Positions 1 to 7,157 of a DNA stretch of 64,000 nt are shown here, in pieces. The DNA lies in contig CAJTMX010000008.1 of NCBI GenBank assembly GCA_910577235.1, forward strand, positions 11,160 through 75,159. The letters run 5' to 3'. The DNA is from an uncultured Acetatifactor sp. (lineage in GTDB: Bacteria > Bacillota > Clostridia > Lachnospirales > Lachnospiraceae). Both the position numbers and the translations under genes were made by a program. A model generated the notes under the pieces. The model did not search any database. It worked only from the letters and a program-made list of their open reading frames with translations, and was not told where the DNA came from. Each line of letters opens with the position of its first letter. The first letter of the stretch is position 1.

Positions 1-167
1 AACGCAGAGCGTTTTACTCAGTATACCTTGATTCCTCGCGCTTTAGCGCGCTCTTCGATCAGAAGAGTTAAACGCAGAGCGTTTTACTCAGTATACCTTG
101 ATTCCTCGCGCTTTAGCGCGCTCTTTAATCAGAAGAGTTAAACGCAAGGCGTTTTACTCAGTATACC
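1..167. repeat. 70-bp tandem repeat, about 2.4 copies, rich in small hairpins
   Basis: Copies start at 1, 71 and 141 (the last is partial) with a period of exactly 70 bp and no spacer. Each unit carries consecutive small inverted repeats: AACGC-aga-GCGTT, the palindrome GTATAC, CGCGCTTTAGCGCG, and CTCTTC-gatca-GAAGAG. The few differences between copies fall in or next to the loops (aga to aag; cg to ta beside the last loop), so the stems are kept. The array runs off the left edge, so its full length is unknown. It lies just downstream of the minus-strand DUF4097 gene and could act as a transcription end or an RNA-structure element. Function is inference. Confidence 0.85.
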
Positions 168-195
168 ACACCCGGGGCGATTGGGAAAGAGTCAG

Positions 196-1524
196 TTATA
201 TTACTTCGATATCTCCGCTGCCGGTGGTGAGATTCACGGAGCAGGCACCGTTTCCAAAAGATGTGTTGTAGTTGCGGCAGCCGGGAATCCGCTGTCCCTT
301 GATATTCATTACGCCGCTGCCGGTGCGGGCCGTGATGGACGCACCCTCCAACCGGCTTATATCCAGACATATCTCGCCGCTGCCGGTGATTGCACGGATT
401 CGATCCGCCCCGGAATCGGCCTCCAGGTCGATGTCGCCGGAGCCCGCTTTAACATTTAGTTCCCCCATATTCGCGCGCAGTTTCACTTCTCCGCTGGCGG
501 TTTCAGCAGTCAGTTCCCCGCCTCTGACAGATCCCGCGCTCATATCACCGCTGGCCGTGCGCAGGATTCCGCTGGCGCACTCCACATCGTCCAGTTCCAT
601 ATCTCCGCTGGCAGTCTGTGCCTGCAGCAAGTTTACCCTCAGTTCGTTTCCGCTCATATCGCCGCTGGCCGTATGCATATGCACTTTCACAGCCGACACC
701 TTCTCGACTTTCATATCTCCGCTACCTGAGGAAAGTTTGATCTCCGTCATTTCTTCCAGGGGCATGACGACATGATATATCTCCTGATCGCCGCTCTGGG
801 TTCTGGTATACAGCTCCTTACATTCGGCATCCTCGATCCGCAGGTCGCCGCTGGTACACTGCGTCTCCAGTTTCCGGGTCTGTATGCCCTTTATCTGCAA
901 GTCACCGCTGGTGTTGCAGAATTTTACCGACGGGATTCCCGCGGGAATCTGTATATGCAGACGGATATCTCCGGAGGGCGACCAGCTCCTGAGATTGGAT
1001 AGCGTGGATAAAATACCCTGCAAAGACACCGCCACATTGTCTTCCCAGTCAAACCCGAAATTAATTTCCCCCCGCGATGCCCTTGCATCCTTATCCTTGC
1101 GCTCCATTACTCCCGCGTAGAATACGCCGTCTTTTTCATATTGATAAAAACAATACCGCAGTTTCTGGCTTTTATTCCCATTGTTTTCATAGTCGACCTT
1201 GATCCGGCTATCAGGTGAGGCGGATACTTCCACATCCGCCACCAGGCCCTCGATCACCACCGCCCGATAGATCTGCTCGTAGCTGTTGCTCTGGCTGGCC
1301 TCACTCTCCACGATCTCCAGCTCCTGCTTTAGATCCTCCTGGGAAAACTCCTGCAACATATCCTCAATATTGCCCAGCTCCGCAATGATGTCCTCCTCCG
1401 TGCGGCCCTCCGCCAGGCCTTCCGCGAAGTGCTGCTCATAGTCCTCCAGGATCTCTGTCTCTAAAGCCCTGTTATAATGCTGTAATTTTTCCCTTAATGC
1501 ATCCATATATTCCGATTTTGTCAT
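196..1524 (-). CDS. HAAS (DUF1700) / DUF4097 repeat protein
   Basis: A 442-residue protein. Residues 1-80 are an acidic helical HAAS-type domain (begins MTKSEYMDALREKL), which in this family pairs with PadR regulators. The C-terminal half is a series of about ten short repeats centred on SGD/SGE/GSGD, typical of DUF4097, which is expected to form a right-handed beta-helix. No signal peptide or clear membrane segment is visible. The start at 1524 is chosen because GGAGAGGAG precedes it by a few bases; the frame stays open to 1950 but that extension overlaps padR and has no ribosome site. It follows padR by 44 bp, so the two probably form one operon. The family often senses or modulates envelope state; its molecular role here is unknown. 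Confidence 0.85.
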   Translation of the reverse strand: MTKSEYMDALREKLQHYNRALETEILEDYEQHFAEGLAEGRTEEDIIAELGNIEDMLQEFSQEDLKQELEIVESEASQSNSYEQIYRAVVIEGLVADVEVSASPDSRIKVDYENNGNKSQKLRYCFYQYEKDGVFYAGVMERKDKDARASRGEINFGFDWEDNVAVSLQGILSTLSNLRSWSPSGDIRLHIQIPAGIPSVKFCNTSGDLQIKGIQTRKLETQCTSGDLRIEDAECKELYTRTQSGDQEIYHVVMPLEEMTEIKLSSGSGDMKVEKVSAVKVHMHTASGDMSGNELRVNLLQAQTASGDMELDDVECASGILRTASGDMSAGSVRGGELTAETASGEVKLRANMGELNVKAGSGDIDLEADSGADRIRAITGSGEICLDISRLEGASITARTGSGVMNIKGQRIPGCRNYNTSFGNGACSVNLTTGSGDIEVI

Positions 1525-1568
1525 AATAACTCCTCTCCTATCATTTCCTGACGTTTCATATTTGTCTG

Positions 1569-1874
1569 TCATCTCACTAAGCGGTTCACCGCCGTCTGAA
1601 ACTGTTCCCACTCCTGGAGCATGGCCTGTTGGTATTCTCTGCCCTTTTCCGTCAGCTGGTAATATTTTCGGGCCGGTCCCGATTCCGATTCCACCAGATA
1701 AGTAATCACATAAGCGTCCTCCTTGAGCCTGCGCAAAATAGGATACAGCGTGCCGCTGGCAATGGACATTTCCTCGGAGATGCGCTCCGTCAGTTCGTAG
1801 CCGTACTTGTCGCCACCCACAAGCTGAGACAGCACGCACAATTCCAACGCGCCTTTTTTTAACTGTGTATTCAT
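1569..1874 (-). CDS. PadR family transcriptional regulator
   Basis: A 101-residue protein of the usual size for short PadR regulators. It is one winged-helix domain with the family hallmarks: LELCVLSQL near the N-terminus, YGYELTERI, the recognition-helix segment SGTLYPILRRL, and the wing region RKYYQLTEKG, followed by a short C-terminal helix for dimerisation. GGGAGG lies 6 bp before the ATG. It is transcribed toward the HAAS/DUF4097 gene 44 bp downstream. PadR proteins usually repress their own operon, and an imperfect inverted repeat overlaps the promoter at 1941-1969, which fits autoregulation (inference). Confidence 0.93.
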   Translation of the reverse strand: MNTQLKKGALELCVLSQLVGGDKYGYELTERISEEMSIASGTLYPILRRLKEDAYVITYLVESESGPARKYYQLTEKGREYQQAMLQEWEQFQTAVNRLVR

Positions 1875-1940
1875 GCAATTCCTCCCTTCCTGCTATAGTT
1901 TTGGATTCCCAACGATCCTGTAGCATGTTTCGTTTAGTTG

Positions 1941-1969
1941 ATTGTATCACACACTATTATTCAATGCAA
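1941..1969 (-). promoter_or_regulatory. padR promoter with overlapping inverted repeat
   Basis: On the minus strand, TTGCAT and TACAAT are separated by 17 bp. ATTGTAT and ATGCAAT form a 7-bp inverted repeat (one mismatch) across the promoter, a plausible PadR operator. The element closely resembles the promoter at 2153-2181. Confidence 0.65.
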
Positions 1970-2108
1970 TATATGTGGGCAAAAAAATTTCTCCTTTTTG
2001 CCAGCCATTGGCGTATCTGACCATTTCCGCAGACTGCATACTGGACTTCTCCCACGCCCGCTGCCTTTCGCAGTTATCCTTTCCTTTTAAGACCGCCTGT
2101 TTTTTCAT
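1947..2108 (-). CDS. Small protein of 53 residues, unknown
   Basis: A 53-codon frame beginning MKKQAVLKGKDNCERQRAWE and ending NNSV. GGAGG lies 7 bp before the ATG, and a near-consensus promoter (2153-2181) stands 45 bp upstream. The protein is hydrophilic and basic in its first half, has one Cys, and shows no signal peptide or membrane segment. Its stop codon lies inside the padR promoter, so its transcript would run into padR. I do not recognise the family. The strong start signals argue that it is expressed; the short length leaves some doubt. The shared promoter sequence suggests control by the same PadR protein (inference). Confidence 0.55.
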   Translation of the reverse strand: MKKQAVLKGKDNCERQRAWEKSSMQSAEMVRYANGWQKGEIFLPTYIALNNSV

Positions 2109-2152
2109 TCCGTTTCCTCCTTGTCTTTAATGACTCTCTCTTTATGTAGATG

Positions 2153-2181
2153 AGTATATCACAAGCTATTATATATTGCAA
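2153..2181 (-). promoter_or_regulatory. Promoter of the 53-codon gene, similar to the padR promoter
   Basis: TTGCAA and TATACT on the minus strand are separated by 17 bp. The spacer shares the block ATAATAG..TGTGATA with the padR promoter 211 bp away, so the two promoters look like copies controlled by one regulator. Confidence 0.6.
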
Positions 2182-2207
2182 GATACTAAATAAAATTTTT
2201 TTGATTT

Positions 2208-2245
2208 TTTTAGGCGGGATTTCACTTCGGAAATCCCGCCTAAAA
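2208..2245. other. Perfect 15-bp hairpin at the 3' end of the hydrolase gene
   Basis: TTTTAGGCGGGATTT pairs with its exact complement across an 8-base loop (cacttcgg). It includes the stop codon of the minus-strand hydrolase. On the minus strand it is followed by A-rich, not T-rich, sequence, so it is not a canonical intrinsic terminator, although it may still stabilise the mRNA end. Confidence 0.6.
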
Positions 2246-3073
2246 TATCCCCTCCAGCCAAGTGTGGGCCAGCTCGATCCATCCGGCGCATTGGGGCTGA
2301 ACGCAGCGTCCGTCGGAGGTCTGTGTGAGGGCTGTGGCCAGGGCGAGGCCGTGGCCCCCTTGGGGATACATATGAAATTCCGTGGAAATGCCCGCCCGAC
2401 GCAGGGCGCTTACCATCAGCAGTGCATTTTCCACTGGCACCGCCTGATCCTCAAAGGTATGCCAGATAAAGACAGGAGGTACATCGGCATTTACCTGATG
2501 CTCCAGAGAAAGTTCTTGCAGCAGCCGCTCCCGGTCGGGCAAATCTCCTGTCAGATTCTCAAAGGAACCTCTGTGGGCAAACTCCCCGGAGGTGATCACC
2601 GGATAACACAACAGCAGACCGTTGGGGCGCAGCAGCCTGTGGTCCGGGTCCCGGTCCGCCACGCCCGCTTTCTCCCGCAGCCACTGTCGGTTCCAGAACA
2701 TGGCGTAGCAGGCCGCCAAATGTCCTCCTGCGGAACACCCCTGTATTACCAGCCTGTCCGTATCCACATGCCATTGCACGGCATGTTCCCGAATCAGCAG
2801 TACGCTCCGCGCCAGCTCCAGCAGCGCCGTAGGATATCGGGCGGGAGCGCAGGAATACCGCAGCACCGCCGCGTGATACCCCATAGACAAAAATTGCAGC
2901 GCTATGGGTTCCGCCTCCCGATCCGATGTATATCCGTAACCGCCTCCGGGACAGAGCAGCACCATAGGCCGCTCCTGTATCGCCACAGACTGAGAATACT
3001 CCTGAATATATATCTCCAGCCGGGCATCAGCCCGCGAGCCTTCCTCCCGCAGTTCAAAAGTTTCGTGCAACAT
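2240..3073 (-). CDS. Alpha/beta-hydrolase, acetyl-esterase-like
   Basis: A 277-residue cytoplasmic hydrolase. The oxyanion region reads LLCPGGGYGYTS near residue 45. The nucleophile elbow is GCSAGG with Ser114, the acid is probably the Asp in HTFEDQAVPV, and the base is the His in PQGGHG. This pattern matches the BD-FAE/esterase-lipase group that is often annotated as acetyl esterase or xylan esterase and that removes acetyl or similar ester groups from carbohydrates. No signal peptide is present, so it would act on imported oligosaccharides. It stands alone between the 53-codon gene and proS. The exact substrate cannot be told from the sequence. Confidence 0.85.
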   Translation of the reverse strand: MLHETFELREEGSRADARLEIYIQEYSQSVAIQERPMVLLCPGGGYGYTSDREAEPIALQFLSMGYHAAVLRYSCAPARYPTALLELARSVLLIREHAVQWHVDTDRLVIQGCSAGGHLAACYAMFWNRQWLREKAGVADRDPDHRLLRPNGLLLCYPVITSGEFAHRGSFENLTGDLPDRERLLQELSLEHQVNADVPPVFIWHTFEDQAVPVENALLMVSALRRAGISTEFHMYPQGGHGLALATALTQTSDGRCVQPQCAGWIELAHTWLEGIF

Positions 3074-3165
3074 TTTTTCGCCTTTCTATTACAGTATATC
3101 CCGCCCGGTGTGCCGGCCTAAATCCGGCGGAGGTTCGCCTGTATATAACGCAGGCAATATGCTAA

Positions 3166-4599
3166 CTAGTAGGCTCTGCCCCAATATACCATCTTTTTCG
3201 CGGGCTTACCGCAGCAGACGCAGGTGTCCGACAGCTGTTCCTGGGTAAAGGGCATACAGCGGCTGGTAACGCTCATCTTCTCCTTGATCAGATCTTCGCA
3301 GGCCTGGTCGCCGCACCACATGGCCTTGACAAACCCCGCCTTTTCCGCGAATATGCGCTGAAACTCCTCAAAATCCCGGGCCTCATAAGTGTGGGCATCC
3401 CGATGGGTGCGGGCTCTCTCCAGCATCTCCCGCTGAATGGTCTCCAGCAGTTCTCCCACTTTTTCCTCCAAAAGATCCAGTTCCACCTCTATTTTTTCTC
3501 TGGTGTCCCGGCGGCAGATCACACACTTGCCCGCCTCCATGTCCTTGGGGCCGATCTCCACACGGATGGGATAGCCGCGCATCTCCGCCTCGGCAAACTT
3601 GTAGCCGGGGCTTTTGTCGGTGTCATCTACTTTCACACGGAATTTGTCTGCCAGACGGTCCCGCATCTCGTAGGCTTTATCCAGCACCCCCTCCTTTTTC
3701 TGCTGGATGGGAACGATGCATACCTGGATGGGAGCCACCCGGGGAGGCATCACCAGACCTTCGTTGTCCCCATGCACCATGATGATGGCACCGATCAGGC
3801 GGGTGGTCATGCCCCAGGAGGTCTGATGCACATATTTCAGAGTGTTATCCTTATCCGCGAACTGGATCTCGAAGGCCCGGGCAAAACCGTCTCCAAAGTT
3901 GTGGCTGGTGCCGGACTGCAGCGCCTTGCCGTCATGCATCAGAGCTTCTATCGTATAGGTTGCCACCGCTCCGGCGAATTTTTCCTTATCCGTCTTCTGT
4001 CCCTTGATCACCGGAATCGCCAAGACTTCCTCACAGAACTCCGCATACACATTCAGCATCCGGATTGTCCTCTCCTCCGCCTCCTGGGCTGTGGCGTGAG
4101 CCGTATGTCCCTCCTGCCAGAGAAACTCCCGGGAGCGCAGGAAAGGTCTGGTTTCCTTCTCCCAGCGCACCACGGAACACCACTGATTATATACTTTGGG
4201 CAGATCCCTGTAAGAGTGAATGTCGTTTTTATAAAAGTCGCAAAATAAAGTCTCCGAAGTAGGACGCACACACAGACGTTCCTGCAGAGGCTGCAGGCCG
4301 CCATGGGTCACCCAGGCCACTTCGGGAGCAAAACCTTCCACATGGTCCTTCTCCTTTTGGAGCAGGGATTCCGGAATAAACATGGGCAGATACACATTCT
4401 GCACTCCCGTCTCCTTAAACCGGGCATCCAGCTGCTGCTGGATCAGCTCCCAGATCGCATAGCCTGCGGGTTTGATGACCATGCATCCCTTGACGCTGGT
4501 ATAATCGATCAGCTCCGCTTTTTTTACCACATCCGTGTACCACTGCGCGAAATCTTCCTCCATGGAGGTTATCGCTTCCACCATCTTCTTGTCTGCCAT
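3166..4599 (-). CDS. proS: Prolyl-tRNA synthetase, short archaeal/eukaryote-like type
   Basis: A 477-residue class II synthetase that charges tRNA-Pro with proline. It starts MADKKMVEAITSMEEDFAQW, contains the class II motif 2 region (RPTSETLFCDFYKNDIHSYR, then VVRWEKETRPFLRSREF), an anticodon-binding domain and a C-terminal Cys-containing zinc-like segment (CGDQAC and CVCCGK), and ends in Tyr as in type 3 ProRS. It lacks the INS editing domain of the long bacterial form. ATG at 4599 is preferred over 4605 because AAAGGAG is then 8 bp away. A T-box leader just upstream shows control by uncharged tRNA-Pro. Confidence 0.97.
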   Translation of the reverse strand: MADKKMVEAITSMEEDFAQWYTDVVKKAELIDYTSVKGCMVIKPAGYAIWELIQQQLDARFKETGVQNVYLPMFIPESLLQKEKDHVEGFAPEVAWVTHGGLQPLQERLCVRPTSETLFCDFYKNDIHSYRDLPKVYNQWCSVVRWEKETRPFLRSREFLWQEGHTAHATAQEAEERTIRMLNVYAEFCEEVLAIPVIKGQKTDKEKFAGAVATYTIEALMHDGKALQSGTSHNFGDGFARAFEIQFADKDNTLKYVHQTSWGMTTRLIGAIIMVHGDNEGLVMPPRVAPIQVCIVPIQQKKEGVLDKAYEMRDRLADKFRVKVDDTDKSPGYKFAEAEMRGYPIRVEIGPKDMEAGKCVICRRDTREKIEVELDLLEEKVGELLETIQREMLERARTHRDAHTYEARDFEEFQRIFAEKAGFVKAMWCGDQACEDLIKEKMSVTSRCMPFTQEQLSDTCVCCGKPAKKMVYWGRAY

Positions 4600-4941
4600 A
4601 ACCATGTCTCCTTTTCCGCGGCCTATGATAGCAAAAGGGCGGTACGCCGCAGATTCCGTCCCCTGTCAGGGACCGAATACTCGGCGGTACCACCCTAATT
4701 AATGCGCTGTCCTGACCGGGCCTACCCGCAGGACCTGACATTCCGCTCTTCCTACCGTTAACGCCGGTGTTACGCTGTATTTCCCCTCCGCAGGTCTCTG
4801 CCGGATCGCAGGCTCATACAGGACTCCGAGGCAGGTTCCGGCTGCTTTGCATAAGAGCCTCTCACCTCCGGCCCTCTCTCTGGGATGCTCCCCACGCCAT
4901 ACTATTCCTCTTCCTGGTCGATATCCTATTTATCTTACTTT
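4600..4941 (-). promoter_or_regulatory. T-box riboswitch leader (proline) of proS
   Basis: The conserved T-box AGGGTGGTACCGCC lies at 4683-4696 (minus strand). It forms the 5' half of a long terminator stem whose 3' half is followed by TTTT (about 4632-4696). The Stem I region carries the typical AGAGAG..GGTGAGAG distal part and a specifier loop reading GAACCTG, in which CCT is a proline codon. Binding of uncharged tRNA-Pro would favour the antiterminator and allow proS transcription. The specifier assignment agrees with the downstream gene. Confidence 0.93.
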
Positions 4942-4947
4942 TAAACG

Positions 4948-4976
4948 ATTGTAGTGCATGTAAGTATGTTTGTCAA
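4948..4976 (-). promoter_or_regulatory. Promoter of the proS T-box leader
   Basis: Consensus TTGACA, 17 bp, TACAAT on the minus strand, placed just upstream of T-box Stem I. Confidence 0.85.
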
Positions 4977-5023
4977 GCCTAAAAATCATGCCGTTTCCCA
5001 CAGATCCCATATCCCCAAACAGT

Positions 5024-5566
5024 CTAGTAGTTTTCTTCCCGCACCTCAAAATAGCTCTGAGGATGATTACAGGTAGGGCAGACTTCGGGCGCGCCGGTTC
5101 CGACAACGATATGTCCGCAGTTACGGCACTCCCACACCTTCACTTCGCTCTTTTCAAATACGGAGGCCGTCTCCACGTTTTTAAGAAGAGCGCGGTATCT
5201 TTCCTCATGGTGCTTTTCGATGGCTCCCACCAGCCTGAACTTTGCCGCCAGCTCGGGAAATCCTTCCTCCTCGGCTGTCCTGGCGAAATTCTCATACATA
5301 TCCGTCCATTCATAGTTTTCTCCGCCTGCGGCTGCAGCCAGATTATCCTTGGTATCACCGATTCCTTTCAGTTCTTTAAGCCACATTTTCGCGTGTTCTT
5401 TTTCGTTTTCCGCGGTTTTCAGGAACAGGGCCGCGATCTGCTCATACCCTTCCTTTTTCGCTACCGATGCAAAATAGGTGTACTTATTCCTTGCCTGAGA
5501 TTCCCCTGCGAATGCCGCCTCCAGATTCTTTTCTGTCTGTGTTCCCGCATACTTTGTCGTTTCCAT
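5024..5566 (-). CDS. rbr: Rubrerythrin
   Basis: A 180-residue non-haem iron protein that reduces hydrogen peroxide in anaerobes. The ferritin-like four-helix part carries the diiron ligands in AFAGESQARNKY, ENEKEHAKMW, the middle EEEGFPELA and EKHHEERY. The C-terminal rubredoxin domain has CRNCG and CPTC, which bind a single iron for electron transfer. The start METTKYAGTQ is chosen because AAAGGAGG lies 7 bp upstream; the frame is open further but without a ribosome site. A close paralogue is at 37592-38131. A probable promoter is at 5635-5663. Confidence 0.96.
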   Translation of the reverse strand: METTKYAGTQTEKNLEAAFAGESQARNKYTYFASVAKKEGYEQIAALFLKTAENEKEHAKMWLKELKGIGDTKDNLAAAAGGENYEWTDMYENFARTAEEEGFPELAAKFRLVGAIEKHHEERYRALLKNVETASVFEKSEVKVWECRNCGHIVVGTGAPEVCPTCNHPQSYFEVREENY

Positions 5567-5634
5567 GTCTTCTCCTCCTTTTATTTCCTTTTCATGGATA
5601 AGGCAGAACAACGATTATCCTCCCTGCCCCTTAA

Positions 5635-5663
5635 ATAATAATACTTTTTTGCGTTTTTGTCGA
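5635..5663 (-). promoter_or_regulatory. Probable rubrerythrin promoter
   Basis: TCGACA and TATTAT on the minus strand with a 17-bp spacer, about 70 bp before the rubrerythrin start. Confidence 0.5.
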
Positions 5664-5714
5664 GAACGCAGGTGAGGATTTATGGTATAAATTAAATAAA
5701 TGTAAAATTTCTTC

Positions 5715-5745
5715 TTGACCGTTACCCTGCGTCACCGTGTATGAT
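5715..5745 (+). promoter_or_regulatory. MerR-type promoter with 19-bp spacer
   Basis: TTGACC and TATGAT are separated by 19 bp instead of 17. The spacer holds an imperfect dyad (GTTAC near GTCAC). Overlong spacers with a central dyad are the mark of MerR-family regulated promoters, and the next gene is a MerR protein, so autoregulation is likely. Confidence 0.75.
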
Positions 5746-5797
5746 AAGTTTATGGATATCCGAAACCACATTATGCCGGTACAGGAAAGGAACATAT

Positions 5798-6994
5798 ATG
5801 GAGAACAAATATTACACAGCCGGGGAGATCGCCCGGATCGCCGGGGTCTCCCTGCGCACGATACGATATTATGACGCCAAGGGGCTGCTGCGTCCGGTAT
5901 CCCATCTGGAGAACGGCTACCGCTGCTATGACAAGAGCTCTCTGGCCCTGCTCCAAAGGATTGTCATGCTGAAATATCTGGGATTTTCTCTGGAGGAGAT
6001 TCAGCGGCTGATAGCCGCCCAAAAGGAAGATTCCCTCGATCAGGAGGCGATCCTGGCACATCAGAAAAGCCTGCTGCTGGAGCGGAGATCCCAGCTGGAT
6101 CGGCTGATATCCACCATTGAGCTGGCTCAGAACTGCGCGCAGGAGGATAAATGGCAGGTGCTGGTGCGCTGTATGAATCTGCTGACCAGCGAAGAAAAGG
6201 TTCTGGAGCAATACCAAAACCCCGACAATCTGAAATGCAGGATCAATATACACAGCTATTCCACCAGTTCCCAGGGCTGGATGGAGTGGGTCCATGAGCG
6301 GCTTGCGCTGCAGCCGGGAGAGACAGTGCTGGAGCTGGGCTGCGGCACGGGATTGCTCTGGATGGAGCGCACTCATCTGCTGCCGGAGGGGCTACAGCTG
6401 ACTCTTACCGACCGCTCCGAGGAAATGCTGGAGCAGACCCGCCAGAATCTGGCGCCCTATGAGGCAGATCTGACAGCCCGGAAGATACGCGTTACCTACC
6501 GCGTCCTGGATGCCAACACGCTGGAACTGCCCGCCGCCTCCTATGACCGCGTTATAGCCAATCACATGCTGTATCATGTGCAGCACCGGGATGCCTGTCT
6601 GTCCGCTGTGGCCCGGGCATTAAAACAAGACGGCACCTTTTTCTGCTCCACGGTGGGAGATACCCATATGCAGGAACTGCATGAGCTGGTCACCGCCTTC
6701 GATCCCCGCATCGATATGCCCTTCCAGAGTTTGACCGGAGGCTTTCATCTGGAGAACGCAAAGCCCCAGCTGCTCAAGCACTTTACCCATGTGGAGCGCC
6801 AGGATCAGGACAACGACCTGATCGTGGATAACCCCCAGGCTATCTATGACTATATATGCTCTTTCCCCGGAAACGCTTCGCTGATCCTGGAACAGAGAGG
6901 ACAGGAACTGCTGTCCTTGATAAAGGATAAGTTAAACAGGGAGGGCGCCATGTTTATACACAAATCCACCGGCATGTTTATCTGTAGAAAATAA
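5798..6994 (+). CDS. MerR regulator fused to a SAM-dependent methyltransferase
   Basis: A 398-residue fusion. Residues 1-70 are a MerR winged helix (YYTAGEIARIAGVSLRTIRYYD, then LGFSLEEI), followed by a coiled-coil dimer helix to about 120. From about 150 there is a class I methyltransferase domain with the SAM motif VLELGCGTG at 177-185, an acidic residue after strand 2 (LTLTDRS) and NHMLYHVQ in the motif IV region. MerR proteins activate promoters with long spacers, and such a promoter lies directly upstream. The methyltransferase may act as the effector-binding or modifying module; its substrate is unknown. The start is fixed by AGGAAAGG before the ATG at 5798. Confidence 0.88.
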   Translation: MENKYYTAGEIARIAGVSLRTIRYYDAKGLLRPVSHLENGYRCYDKSSLALLQRIVMLKYLGFSLEEIQRLIAAQKEDSLDQEAILAHQKSLLLERRSQLDRLISTIELAQNCAQEDKWQVLVRCMNLLTSEEKVLEQYQNPDNLKCRINIHSYSTSSQGWMEWVHERLALQPGETVLELGCGTGLLWMERTHLLPEGLQLTLTDRSEEMLEQTRQNLAPYEADLTARKIRVTYRVLDANTLELPAASYDRVIANHMLYHVQHRDACLSAVARALKQDGTFFCSTVGDTHMQELHELVTAFDPRIDMPFQSLTGGFHLENAKPQLLKHFTHVERQDQDNDLIVDNPQAIYDYICSFPGNASLILEQRGQELLSLIKDKLNREGAMFIHKSTGMFICRK

Positions 6995-7006
6995 TCCGTT
7001 TCCCTC

Positions 7007-7029
7007 GGGCAGCATCTGCTGCCCGTTTT
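7007..7029 (+). terminator. Intrinsic terminator of the MerR-methyltransferase gene
   Basis: GGGCAGCA and TGCTGCCC form an 8-bp stem followed by GTTTT, 12 bp after the stop codon. Confidence 0.8.
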
Positions 7030-7097
7030 CATAACAGAATTGTCAAACACGTCCTTTCCACAAGGTATACCATGGATCGCCCCAAAGCGCTACATAA

Positions 7098-7138
7098 TAA
7101 AAACACTTTCTGCCTTCAAAAGACAGAAAGTGTTTTTA
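7098..7138. terminator. Bidirectional terminator between convergent genes
   Basis: A perfect 15-bp inverted repeat (TAAAAACACTTTCTG and its complement) with A- and T-runs at either end works in both directions. It sits just past the stop of the minus-strand calcium-loop protein. Confidence 0.85.
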
Positions 7139-7157
7139 TATCGGTCCTACACCGTGA

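Noticed and set aside
1..167. Possible CRISPR array
   Set aside because: The 70-bp units follow one another without unique spacers and are made of internal palindromes.
1525..1950. N-terminal extension of the DUF4097 protein
   Set aside because: It would cover padR in another frame and has no ribosome site; the start at 1524 has a strong one.
2208..2245. Intrinsic terminator of the hydrolase gene
   Set aside because: The stem is perfect but the minus strand continues with A, not T, so it was listed only as a hairpin.
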